A stretch of DNA of 64,000 nucleotides from JAWLBM01 sp041687675 (GTDB lineage Bacteria; Pseudomonadota; Alphaproteobacteria; Rhizobiales; Pleomorphomonadaceae), in contig JAWLBM010000025.1 of assembly GCA_041687675.1 (NCBI GenBank), positions 12,380 through 76,379 of the forward strand, in the 5' to 3' direction. Within the stretch, counting starts at the first letter, position 1. Each line of letters starts with the position of its first letter. Positions 16,162 to 23,969 of the stretch are shown here, piece after piece. A program made the position numbers and the translations under genes. Below the pieces are notes generated by a model. It made no database searches, was not told the origin of the DNA, and saw nothing but the letters and a program-made list of their open reading frames with translations.

Positions 16162-17157
16162 TCAGCCGGCCTCGCGGCTGGCGTCCTCGATCCGGTCCTG
16201 CCACGGGTCGAGCTCGATCCGGTAGCGGACCCCGTCGCGGCTGGCGTCGGCGCGGATCACGTCCCCCTCGCGACGGAGATTGCGGATCTCGGTGAAGCCC
16301 TGGCTGCGCAGCATCCGTCGCGCCTGCGAGGGCTGCATGCTGCTCGGCTGCAGGACGTCGCCGGTCCGGGCGTTGACGCGCAGGTCCACCTCCTCGCCGT
16401 ACCAGTCGGCGGTGCCCGTGTACGCGCCGTTCTCCAGCCGCCAGTCGCCGATGTCGGAGAAGCCGCGCCGGCGCAGCTCGGTGCGGACGATCTCGGACGC
16501 CATCACCGGCGTGCCGCCGTCGCCCGCCGCGTCGGCCTCGCCGGTCGCGCCGGTGATCTCGTCCGGGGGCGGGAGGTCGCGCATGGCCGGATCGGGGAGC
16601 GGCCCCGCCCCTGCGTCGATGCCGGCGACGCCCGCGTTCGGGTTGACCCGTTCGGGAAGGTCGCGGCCCTGGTCGGCGGCCGCCATGTCGGCGCCCTCGC
16701 CGGCGCGCTGCATGGAGCTGTCGACGCCGACCGTCGGCCCGGTCTCCGGCCGCCCTTCGAAGGCGAGCTCGCTTCCGGGCTCGGCCATGTTCGGCGGGTT
16801 CTCAGCCAGCCGCGAGCGCGGGCTGACGACGTCGGGCATGCCCGCGAGCGGCTGCGTCGCATCCTCCAGCGGCTGCACCACCATCACCACCTCGCGGCCG
16901 TCCGGCGTGCTCGCCCGCACGACGAACATCGCGTCGGAGATGCGGATGTCGCGGAAGCCCTCGCGGCGCATCTGCTCGCGCAGCACCGAGCGCTGCGAGG
17001 AGCGGTCGACCGGAGCGGCCATGCCGGCCCCCGGCCGGGCCGACCCGATCCCGGGCGCCTCGCCGGGCGCCTGCGGGACGATGAACAGCGTCTGCGCGCC
17101 GGCAAGGCTGGTGCCGGCGAGGATCGCCGCGGCGGAAAGGGTGGCGAGACGTTTCAT
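16162..17157 (-). CDS. secreted protein with repeated PepSY-like modules
   Basis: The 331-residue protein has a signal peptide (LATLSAAAILAGTSLAGA) and three similar modules: RREGFRDIRISDAMFVVRAS, RRRGFSDIGDWRLENGAYTG, and RSQGFTEIRNLRREGDVIRA. Each starts with a Gly-Phe after a basic helix and continues into beta-strands resembling PepSY units, and the second ends with the typical VDLRVNARTGDVLQP. A Pro/Ala/Gly-rich linker joins the first two. PepSY modules are usually periplasmic and often modulate proteases or bind metals; nothing more specific can be said. AGGAGG lies just upstream of the ATG. An EcfG-like promoter and its own terminator make it a single-gene stress unit. Confidence 0.75.
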   Translation of the reverse strand: MKRLATLSAAAILAGTSLAGAQTLFIVPQAPGEAPGIGSARPGAGMAAPVDRSSQRSVLREQMRREGFRDIRISDAMFVVRASTPDGREVVMVVQPLEDATQPLAGMPDVVSPRSRLAENPPNMAEPGSELAFEGRPETGPTVGVDSSMQRAGEGADMAAADQGRDLPERVNPNAGVAGIDAGAGPLPDPAMRDLPPPDEITGATGEADAAGDGGTPVMASEIVRTELRRRGFSDIGDWRLENGAYTGTADWYGEEVDLRVNARTGDVLQPSSMQPSQARRMLRSQGFTEIRNLRREGDVIRADASRDGVRYRIELDPWQDRIEDASREAG

Positions 17158-17224
17158 GGGTTCGCGTCCTCCTGTTGCTGGAGATGGAGGGCCGCCCGTG
17201 CGCGACGGGGCTCTCGACCTTTGC

Positions 17225-17249
17225 AACCGATCGGGACGCGGCATGTTCC
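17225..17249 (-). promoter_or_regulatory. EcfG-type promoter of the PepSY-like gene
   Basis: On the minus strand GGAAC (17249-17245), 16 bp, then GGTT (17228-17225), about 68 bp before the start codon. Confidence 0.58.
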
Positions 17250-17277
17250 GCCGGCGCGGGCGCGCCGTGCGGAGGCG

Positions 17278-17308
17278 GCTCCCCCGGGCGGCCGGCGCCC
17301 GGGGGAGC
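17278..17308 (-). terminator. long GC hairpin after the TRAP operon
   Basis: A perfect 13-bp inverted repeat (GCTCCCCCGGGCG, 5-bp loop, CGCCCGGGGGAGC) lies 45 bp beyond the dctP stop. No T-run follows, so it may block exonucleases or act with Rho rather than as a classical terminator. Confidence 0.45.
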
Positions 17309-17352
17309 GGAGGGTCCGGCAAGGCGCCCTCCCGGGCGCCCGCCGTCGCCGG

Positions 17353-18444
17353 TCAGCGGTAGGGGTAGCCGGCCTTTTCCATCAGCTGGCTGTAGTCCTT
17401 GAAGATCTGCACCACCCTGCCCGCGCGCGGGCTGGTGGAGGCGATCTCGTCCCAGAACACCTCGGCGTCCTTCTCGACCTGCGCCCATTCCTCGCGCGGG
17501 ATGGAGGTCAGCTCCATCTTCTCGCCGTGGACGCGCAGGTTCGCCTCGCCGCCCCAGTACCAGACCTGCCGGTAGTAGTGCGACTGGTCGACCGTGGTGA
17601 GGAACAGCTCCTTGAGGTGCGGCGGCACCTTCTCCCAGGAGGCCGTGTTGGCGAAGTAGGAGCCGCACCACGCGCCGCAGACGTTGTTGGTCAGCGCGTA
17701 GTTGCAGACGTCCGCCCAGCCCACCTCGTAGGCCTCGGTGAAGCCGCACCAGGCGACGCCGTCGAGCTGGCCGGTCTGGATCGCCACCTCCACGTCGTCC
17801 CACGGCACCGTCACCGGGATGAGGCCGTACTTGGACAGGAACCTGCCGGCGGTCGGCACGCCGAACACGCGCTTGCCGTTGAAGTCGGCGAGCGAGCGGA
17901 TCGGCTCCTTGGTGAAGATGTGCAGCGGGTCCCAGGCGCCCGCCGACAGCCACTCCACCCCGTCGACCTCGTCGTAGGCCTCCTTCCAGATCTCGTTCAG
18001 GCCGTAGCGCTGGAACAGCACGGGCAGGTCGAGGCTGTAGCGGACGGAGAAGGGGAAGTAGCCGCCGAACACGGAGATGTCGACCGGCGAGGCCATGGTG
18101 GCGTCGTCGGACTGCACCGCGTCGATGGTGCCGTTCTGCAGGGCGCGGAACAGCTCGGCGGTCGGGACAAGCTGGTCGGCGTAGTAGAGCTCGATCTCCA
18201 TCTCGCCGTTGGCCGCCTTGTTGAAGGCCTCGATCTGCGGCTTGATCACATGCGCGCCGAGCGGGGCGCCCGAGTAGGTCTGCAGCCGCCAGCGGATCGG
18301 CGCCTGGGCCTGCACGTAGGGCGTCGCGAGAGCGGTACCGGCGACGGCGGCCGCGCCGCCGAGGCCGGCGGTCCTGAGGAAGTTGCGGCGGTTCTGCACC
18401 GGGTCCGCTTCGGCGGGCCGGGTCTTTGTCTTGTCCTCTGACAC
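17353..18444 (-). CDS. TRAP transporter solute-binding protein (DctP family)
   Basis: The 363-residue protein has a Tat-like leader (NRRNFLRTAGLGGAAAVAGT) and a DctP fold: RWRLQTYSGAPLGAHVIKP, ALQNGTIDAVQSDDATMASP, VAIQTGQLDGVAWCGFTEAY. It would capture the substrate in the periplasm for the DctQM permease encoded upstream in the same operon. The site where carboxylate-binding members have an Arg reads GKRVFGVPTAG here, so the ligand may not be a simple carboxylate (tentative). The start is GTG with AAGGAGAA seven bases upstream. Located 71 bp downstream of dctM, with a GC hairpin after the stop. Together with the DeoR regulator and the divergent FGGY kinase unit, a polyol-like substrate is plausible. 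Confidence 0.88.
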   Translation of the reverse strand: MSEDKTKTRPAEADPVQNRRNFLRTAGLGGAAAVAGTALATPYVQAQAPIRWRLQTYSGAPLGAHVIKPQIEAFNKAANGEMEIELYYADQLVPTAELFRALQNGTIDAVQSDDATMASPVDISVFGGYFPFSVRYSLDLPVLFQRYGLNEIWKEAYDEVDGVEWLSAGAWDPLHIFTKEPIRSLADFNGKRVFGVPTAGRFLSKYGLIPVTVPWDDVEVAIQTGQLDGVAWCGFTEAYEVGWADVCNYALTNNVCGAWCGSYFANTASWEKVPPHLKELFLTTVDQSHYYRQVWYWGGEANLRVHGEKMELTSIPREEWAQVEKDAEVFWDEIASTSPRAGRVVQIFKDYSQLMEKAGYPYR

Positions 18445-18515
18445 TGCTGTTCTCCTTTTTTTTCAAGTTTTCTTCTGGTCCGGCCTCTGCGGGCCGTTTT
18501 CGTCCCCTCGCCGCC

Positions 18516-19838
18516 TCAGGTCCCGTAGACGAGGTTCGGGAGCCAGAGCGCGAGCGGCGGGTACATCAACAGGATGATGATGACGAGCACCATCATCAGC
18601 ACGAACGGTATGATCGACCGGTAGATGTCGATCAGTCCGATCTCCTTCGGCGCCATGGCGCGCATGAGGAAAAGATTATAGCCGAAGGGCGGGGTGATGT
18701 ATGCGATCTGGCAGGTAATCGTGTAGAGCACGCCGAACCAGATCAGGTCGAAGCCGAGCACCTTCACCAGCGGCACGTAGAGCGGCGCGACGATCACCAG
18801 CATGGCGGTGTCGTCGAGGAACATGCCCATCACCACGAAGGACAGCATCATCATCAGGAGAACTTGGAAGGGCGTCAGCTCCCAGTTGGTGATGAACAGC
18901 GACTCGATCGCCCGCACCGCGCCGATGCCGTCGAACACCGCCCCGAAGGCGAGCGCCGCGAGGATCAGCCACAGGAACATGCAGGAGATCGCCAGCGTCT
19001 TCTGCGAGGTCTGCTTGATGAGGGTCCAGTTCAGCCGGCCCTTGATCGCGGCCGCGAGCGTGGCGGCGGTGGCGCCGATGGCCGCGCTCTCGACGAGGCT
19101 GGTGAAGCCCATGATGAAGAGGCCCATCATGGTGAAGAAGATGACGAAGGGCAAAAGCCCCGCCCGCGCCAGCTTCAGCTTCTCGCCGAGCGGCATGTTC
19201 ATCTCCTCGTCGGAGACGAGGGGGGCGAGTTCGGGGTTGAGCTTGCAGCGGACCACCACGTAGACGGTGAACATCGCCGCCATCAGCAGCCCCGGCATCG
19301 CGCCGGCGAGCCAGAGCTGGCCGACCGGCTCGCGGGCGATCATCCCGTAGAGCACGAGCACCACGCTCGGCGGGATCAGGATGCCGAGCGAGGATCCGCC
19401 CTGGACGACGCCGGTGATCAGCACCTTGTCGTAGCCGCGGCGCAGCATCTCCGGCAGCGCGATGGTGGCGCCGATCGCCATGCCGGCGACGGAGAGGCCG
19501 TTCATCGCCGAGATGATCACCATCAGGAGGATGGTGCCGATGGCAAGTCCGCCGCGCACGCGCCCGAACCAGACGTGGAAGGCGCGGTAGAGGTCCTCCG
19601 CGATGCCGGCCTCCGAGAGGATGTACCCCATGTAGATGAACAGGGGCAGCGTCAGCATCGGGAACCAGTTGAACAGCTTGAAGGTCGCGCTGTAGGGCAT
19701 CTCCACGGCGCCCTGGCCGTAGAGAAGCAGGGCCGCGCCGGCCGCCACGAAGCCGATCGCCGCGAAGACGCGCTGCCCGGTGAGGAGCAGCACCATCATC
19801 GACGCGAACATGAGGATGGCGATGAGTTCGTAGCTCAT
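18516..19838 (-). CDS. TRAP transporter large permease subunit (DctM)
   Basis: The 440-residue protein is a full-length DctM: about a dozen membrane segments, with GLAIGTILLMVIISAMNGLS, GGSSLGILIPPSVVLVLYGM, ESAAIGATAATLAAAIKGRL and ITCQIAYITPPFGYNLFLMR as family signatures. It forms the Na+-driven elevator of the TRAP transporter together with DctQ. The ATG overlaps the dctQ stop (ATGA), so synthesis is coupled. The order dctQ-dctM-dctP on the minus strand places the binding protein last. Confidence 0.92.
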   Translation of the reverse strand: MSYELIAILMFASMMVLLLTGQRVFAAIGFVAAGAALLLYGQGAVEMPYSATFKLFNWFPMLTLPLFIYMGYILSEAGIAEDLYRAFHVWFGRVRGGLAIGTILLMVIISAMNGLSVAGMAIGATIALPEMLRRGYDKVLITGVVQGGSSLGILIPPSVVLVLYGMIAREPVGQLWLAGAMPGLLMAAMFTVYVVVRCKLNPELAPLVSDEEMNMPLGEKLKLARAGLLPFVIFFTMMGLFIMGFTSLVESAAIGATAATLAAAIKGRLNWTLIKQTSQKTLAISCMFLWLILAALAFGAVFDGIGAVRAIESLFITNWELTPFQVLLMMMLSFVVMGMFLDDTAMLVIVAPLYVPLVKVLGFDLIWFGVLYTITCQIAYITPPFGYNLFLMRAMAPKEIGLIDIYRSIIPFVLMMVLVIIILLMYPPLALWLPNLVYGT

Positions 19839-20347
19839 TTGATCTCGACGGCGCGGATGGTGGCGATGTGCTTGATGGCCAGGGAGATGGTCTGCAGGAT
19901 CATCAGCACGAGGCAGGCGACGAGCAGGCTCTTGATGGGGATCATCGACGGATTCCACATCGAGAAGCGCCGCTCGCCCGTCTCGATCGCGTACTGCAGG
20001 CTCGAGATCGACCCGATCAGCATCACCACCAGGTAGAAGAGAAGGCATCCGACCGTGACGAGGTCCATGATCGCCTTCCCGCGCGTCGAGAGATACTGGT
20101 AGATCAGGTCCATGCGGACGTGATCATCGTTCTTCAGGGTCATCGCGCCGCCCATGAAGAAGTAGGCGGTCAGCGCGAACTGCGCGACCTCCACGCACCA
20201 GTGCAACGGGATCATCAGCACGTTTCGGGTGATCGCATCGAGGAGCAGGACGCCGATCATCAGGAAGACCAGCGTCATCGCCGCGATGCCGACGTAGTCG
20301 GACAGGCGGTCCACCACCCTCACGTAGTGCCTGATCGCTGCCGGCAT
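19835..20347 (-). CDS. TRAP transporter small permease subunit (DctQ)
   Basis: The 170-residue protein has four membrane segments (VGIAAMTLVFLMIGVLLLDA; VAQFALTAYFFMGGAMTLK; MDLVTVGCLLFYLVVMLIG; SLLVACLVLMILQTISLAI) and the DctQ element R-N at residues 41-42 followed by WCVEVAQF. Partner of the adjacent DctM. First gene of the dctQMP operon; the DeoR gene lies 48 bp upstream on the same strand, so all four may be cotranscribed. Confidence 0.9.
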   Translation of the reverse strand: MPAAIRHYVRVVDRLSDYVGIAAMTLVFLMIGVLLLDAITRNVLMIPLHWCVEVAQFALTAYFFMGGAMTLKNDDHVRMDLIYQYLSTRGKAIMDLVTVGCLLFYLVVMLIGSISSLQYAIETGERRFSMWNPSMIPIKSLLVACLVLMILQTISLAIKHIATIRAVEIK

Positions 20348-20395
20348 CGGCCCGTACGCCCCCTTGATCTCCGGCCGGGCCCGAATCCCGGCGCA

Positions 20396-21151
20396 TCACC
20401 GTATTTCGACATCGGCCGCCTGCAAAGCCGTCTCGAAGGTTGCACCGGGCGGCCCGTCGCAGACGAGCACGTCGATCGCCTCGAGCGGGCAGACCCGGAA
20501 CGCCGCCTTGCGGCCGAGCTTGGAGAGGCTGGCGACCACGAAGAGGTTGCGCGCATGGGCGATCATCGCCCGCGCGACCTGCGCCTCGTCGAAGTCGGAG
20601 TCCATCGCGCCCACGGCCGCGTCGAGTGCCGCGACCGTCAGCACCGCGTGGTCGGCCTGGAAGCCGGCGACCTGCTCCAGCACCAGCGGCCCCACCGTCT
20701 CGGCGTTGTCGTTGGACCAGGCGCCGCCGAGGAGATAGACGGTGCTGCGCGCGCCGGCGGCGCCGAACACCTCCGCGATCCGGACCGAGTTCGTGATCAC
20801 GGTGAGGCGCTCCGTGCCGGCCAGCGCCTCGGCGCAGGCGAGCGTCGTGCTGCCGGTGTCCATGAACAGCGTGTCGCCGGGCTCGACCAGCGCCGCGAGC
20901 TTGCCGGCGATGACCCGCTTGCCCTCGGCGTTCTCCGCCATCCGCTCCTGGAAGCTGCCTTCGGCATGAAGCCGCGGCCGGCGCGCGCCGCCGTGCACCT
21001 TGCGCAGCGTGCCGCTCTCCGCCAGCTGGGAAAGATCGCGCCGGATCGTCTCGGCGGAGACGTCGAAATGCTGGGCCAGGGCGTCCACGGACATCTCCCC
21101 CCGCTGCCAAATGATCTCCGCGATCAGAGCCTGGCGATCCCTCGGCTTCAT
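20396..21151 (-). CDS. DeoR/GlpR-family transcriptional repressor
   Basis: The 251-residue protein has the DeoR N-terminal winged helix (MSVDALAQHFDVSAETIRRD, residues 20-39, then LAESGTLRKVHGGA) and the DeoRC sensor domain with FMDTGSTTLACAEAL and TVITNSVRIAEV, which in GlpR-type proteins bind a phosphorylated sugar or polyol. It stands between the TRAP operon (downstream, same strand) and the divergent dehydrogenase-kinase operon, the usual place for a local repressor of both. The effector is probably the phosphorylated product of the FGGY kinase (inference). Confidence 0.9.
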   Translation of the reverse strand: MKPRDRQALIAEIIWQRGEMSVDALAQHFDVSAETIRRDLSQLAESGTLRKVHGGARRPRLHAEGSFQERMAENAEGKRVIAGKLAALVEPGDTLFMDTGSTTLACAEALAGTERLTVITNSVRIAEVFGAAGARSTVYLLGGAWSNDNAETVGPLVLEQVAGFQADHAVLTVAALDAAVGAMDSDFDEAQVARAMIAHARNLFVVASLSKLGRKAAFRVCPLEAIDVLVCDGPPGATFETALQAADVEIR

Positions 21152-21210
21152 TCAGGTCCCCCGACGCGGCAGTAGGGCATCCGAACTCTGCCCGTGTCAA
21201 GGCGAGCGGG

Positions 21211-21261
21211 GACCGTTCCTACCGCATTCGGTCATCAATTGACCCGGATCATTGACCGTTC
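21211..21261. promoter_or_regulatory. candidate DeoR-type operator region with direct repeats
   Basis: In the 177-bp divergent gap, GACCGTTC occurs at 21211-21218 and 21254-21261, and ATTGACC at 21238-21244 and 21251-21257. DeoR/GlpR repressors often bind short direct repeats in divergent promoters. No convincing -10/-35 pair could be assigned. Confidence 0.35.
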
Positions 21262-21328
21262 AGTCATTCCATGCGAGTGGTTTGATCGGTGGCGGCCCGT
21301 CGCCGCCGAGGCAGGAGACGCGCACCCG

Positions 21329-22729
21329 ATGGCCGACGCGCGCACCAGCGGTGACCGGTTCGACGCGGCGGTGATCGGCGCCGGCGTGGTCGGCTGCGCC
21401 ATCGCCCGGCGGCTGGCGCTGGAGGGGGCCAGGGTGGCGGTGCTGGAGAAGGCGCCGGACATCCTCGATGGCGCCTCCAAGGGCAACAGCGGCATCCTGC
21501 ACACCGGCTTCGACGCCCCGCCGGGCTCGCTGGAGGCGGCCTGCATCGCCGACGGCTACCGCGAGTACCTGGAGATCCACGAGAAGCTGAACCTGCCGCT
21601 GATCCGCAGCGGCGCCCTGGTGATCGCCTGGACCGAGGAGGAGGAGGCGGCCCTCCCCGCCCTGATGGAGCAGGCGCGCGCCAACGGGGTGGACGACGTG
21701 GACCTGCTCTCGGCGGAAGAGACGCGGCGGCTCGAGCCCGCGATCGCGCCGACGCTGAAGGCGAGCTTCCGGGTGCCGCGGGAATACCTGGTCGATCCCT
21801 GGTCGGCGCCGCACGCCTACCTGCTGCAGGCGCTCGCCAACGGGGCGCGGCTGCTGCGCGACTGCGAGGTGACCGGCGGCGCCTTCGACGGCGACGGCTG
21901 GCGCCTCGAGACCAGCCGCGGCGCCGTCGCCGCCCGGGTGGTGGTCAACGCGGCGGGTCTCTTCGGCGACGTCGTCGACGAGCGGCTGGTCGGGCGGCGG
22001 GAGTTCGAGATCCGCCCGCGCAAGGGCCAGTTCGTCGTCTTCGACAAGACCGCCGCCGCGCTCGCCGGACACATCCTGCTGCCGGTGCCGAGCAAGACCA
22101 CCAAGGGAATCGTCGTCTGCCGCACGGCCTGGGGAAACCTGCTCGTCGGCCCGACGGCCGAGGAGCAGGAGGACCGCCGCCGCGCCGACCTCGTGCCGGA
22201 GACCCTCGCGGCCCTGCGCCGACGCGGCGAGGCGATCCTCCCCGCGTTGGCGGGGCACGAGATCACGGCCGCCTACGCGGGGCTGCGGCCGGCGACCGAG
22301 CGCAAGGACTACCGGATCCGCGCCCATGAGGGGCTCAACTATGTGACGGTCGGCGGCATCCGCTCGACCGGCCTCAGCGCGGCCCTGGGCATCGCCCGCC
22401 ATGTGCAAGGCCTCGCCGCCGCCTTCGGCCTCTCCGGCGCGCCACCCGCAGCCCCGGCCTGGCCGCAGGTGCCGGCGATCGCCGAGGACGGCCCGCGCGA
22501 CTGGCAGGCCGCCGGCAACGGCGGCATCGTCTGCCACTGCGAGCGGGTGACCCGGCGCGAGGTCGAGGCTGCGCTGGAGGGTCCGCTGGCGGCGCAGTCC
22601 CTCGCCGGGCTGAAGCGCCGCACGCGGGTGACCATGGGGCGGTGCCAGGGGTTCTACTGCTCGGCGGAGCTTGCCGCGATCACCCGCGGCCGGCTCGCCC
22701 GGCCGATGGCGGAGGAGGTCCATGACTGA
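21329..22729 (+). CDS. GlpA-like FAD-dependent dehydrogenase with C-terminal BFD [2Fe-2S] domain
   Basis: The 466-residue flavoprotein combines a DAO/GlpA domain (DAAVIGAGVVGCAIARRLAL with GxGxxG at 17-22; ASKGNSGILHTGFDAPPGSL; AYAGLRPATERKDYRI) with a C-terminal BFD-like domain whose cysteines (C402, C404, C439, C444) would hold a [2Fe-2S] cluster. This layout is known from anaerobic-type glycerol-3-phosphate dehydrogenases that work with a second FAD protein. The ATG at 21329 is taken as start, with GGAGA upstream; the longer frame lacks support. It overlaps the next gene by 8 bp and a kinase follows, so it probably oxidises the phosphorylated product of that kinase. Confidence 0.85.
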   Translation: MADARTSGDRFDAAVIGAGVVGCAIARRLALEGARVAVLEKAPDILDGASKGNSGILHTGFDAPPGSLEAACIADGYREYLEIHEKLNLPLIRSGALVIAWTEEEEAALPALMEQARANGVDDVDLLSAEETRRLEPAIAPTLKASFRVPREYLVDPWSAPHAYLLQALANGARLLRDCEVTGGAFDGDGWRLETSRGAVAARVVVNAAGLFGDVVDERLVGRREFEIRPRKGQFVVFDKTAAALAGHILLPVPSKTTKGIVVCRTAWGNLLVGPTAEEQEDRRRADLVPETLAALRRRGEAILPALAGHEITAAYAGLRPATERKDYRIRAHEGLNYVTVGGIRSTGLSAALGIARHVQGLAAAFGLSGAPPAAPAWPQVPAIAEDGPRDWQAAGNGGIVCHCERVTRREVEAALEGPLAAQSLAGLKRRTRVTMGRCQGFYCSAELAAITRGRLARPMAEEVHD

Positions 22730-23969
22730 GCCCGCCGAGACGGCCGACGTGGTCATCGTCGGGGCCGGACCCGCGGGCCTCGCCGCGGCGCGGGAACTTC
22801 GCGCCCTCGGCGTCGGGCGCGTGCTGGTGCTCGACCGCGAGCGGGCGGCCGGCGGCATCCCCCGGCACTGCGACCACCCGCCCTTCGGCCTGCGCGAGTT
22901 CAACCGGCTGATGCGCGGCCCCGCCTATGCCCGCCGGCTGGCGACCGCGGCGGAGGCCGCGGGGGCCGAGATCCGCACCGGCGCCACGGTGGCGGCGCTT
23001 CGGCCGGGACCGCTGGTCGAGATCTCCACCGACGCCGGTCTCTCCACCGTCGCGGCCCGGGCGGTGCTGCTCGCCACCGGCGTGCGCGAGAAGACGCGCG
23101 CGGCGCGGCTGATCGGCGGCACCAAGCCGGGCGGCGTGCTCTCCACCGGGGCGTTGCAGGGCCTCGTCCACCTCGACCGGCTGCGGCCGTTCCGCCGGCC
23201 GGTGGTGCTCGGCACCGAGCTGGTCGCCTTCTCCGCGCTCCTCACCTGCCGCCACCTTGGCATCCGCCCGGTGGCGATGATCGAGCCCGGACCGCGCCCG
23301 ACGGCCCGCTGGCCGGCCGGGCTGTTCCCCCGCCTCGTCGGCGTTCCGATCCTGCTTCGCACCGAACTGGTCGCCATCGAGGGCGACGAGCGGGTGACCG
23401 GCGTCGTCGTCCGCGACGCGGGCGGCGGGACGCGGCGGATCGAGACGGACGGCGTCGTCGTCAGCGGCCAGTTCCTGCCCGAGGCGAGCCTGGTGCGCAC
23501 GAGCCATCTCGCCCTCGACCCGGGCAGCGGCGGCCCGGCGATCGACCAGTACGGCCGCTGCTCCGACCCGGCCTTCTTCGCCGCGGGCAACCTGCTCCGG
23601 CCGGTGGAGACCGCCGGCTGGAGCTGGAACGAGGGCCGCCTCGTCGCCCGCTCGATCGCCCGGGCGCTCGCCGCAGACCTTCCCTCCCCGGCGCCCGGCC
23701 TCGCGGTGGTGCGCATGGGCGACGCGCTGAAGTTCGCGCTGCCGCAGCGGCTCGTGGGAACACCCGCCGCCGACGCCCCGCACCGGGCCTTCCAGCTGCG
23801 CGTCACCCGTCCCGCCGCGGGGCGGCTGAGGCTCCTCCTCGACGGCGCGGAGGTCTGGTCCGAGGCCGTCGACCTGCTGCCGGAGCGGCGCATCTCCGTC
23901 CCGCTCTCGGCGGTGCCGGAGGGCGCCCGCGGCACCCTCGCCTTCGACCTCGTGGAGACCGCCCGGTGA
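22722..23969 (+). CDS. NAD(P)/FAD-dependent oxidoreductase, partner of the GlpA-like dehydrogenase
   Basis: The 415-residue protein begins with a dinucleotide fold (DVVIVGAGPAGLAAARELRA) and has VLLATGVREKTRAARLIGG and a late FAD motif with the Asp in GRCSDPAFFAAGNLL. Such proteins are found beside GlpA-BFD dehydrogenases and are thought to pass electrons between NAD(P) and the dehydrogenase. In many clusters a third CxxC protein (DUF1667) completes the set; none is encoded here, but the last 75 residues form a beta-rich extension (AFQLRVTRPAAGRLRLLLDG) that may fill its place. Start and stop overlap the neighbouring genes (8 bp and GTGA). Confidence 0.8.
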   Translation: MTEPAETADVVIVGAGPAGLAAARELRALGVGRVLVLDRERAAGGIPRHCDHPPFGLREFNRLMRGPAYARRLATAAEAAGAEIRTGATVAALRPGPLVEISTDAGLSTVAARAVLLATGVREKTRAARLIGGTKPGGVLSTGALQGLVHLDRLRPFRRPVVLGTELVAFSALLTCRHLGIRPVAMIEPGPRPTARWPAGLFPRLVGVPILLRTELVAIEGDERVTGVVVRDAGGGTRRIETDGVVVSGQFLPEASLVRTSHLALDPGSGGPAIDQYGRCSDPAFFAAGNLLRPVETAGWSWNEGRLVARSIARALAADLPSPAPGLAVVRMGDALKFALPQRLVGTPAADAPHRAFQLRVTRPAAGRLRLLLDGAEVWSEAVDLLPERRISVPLSAVPEGARGTLAFDLVETAR

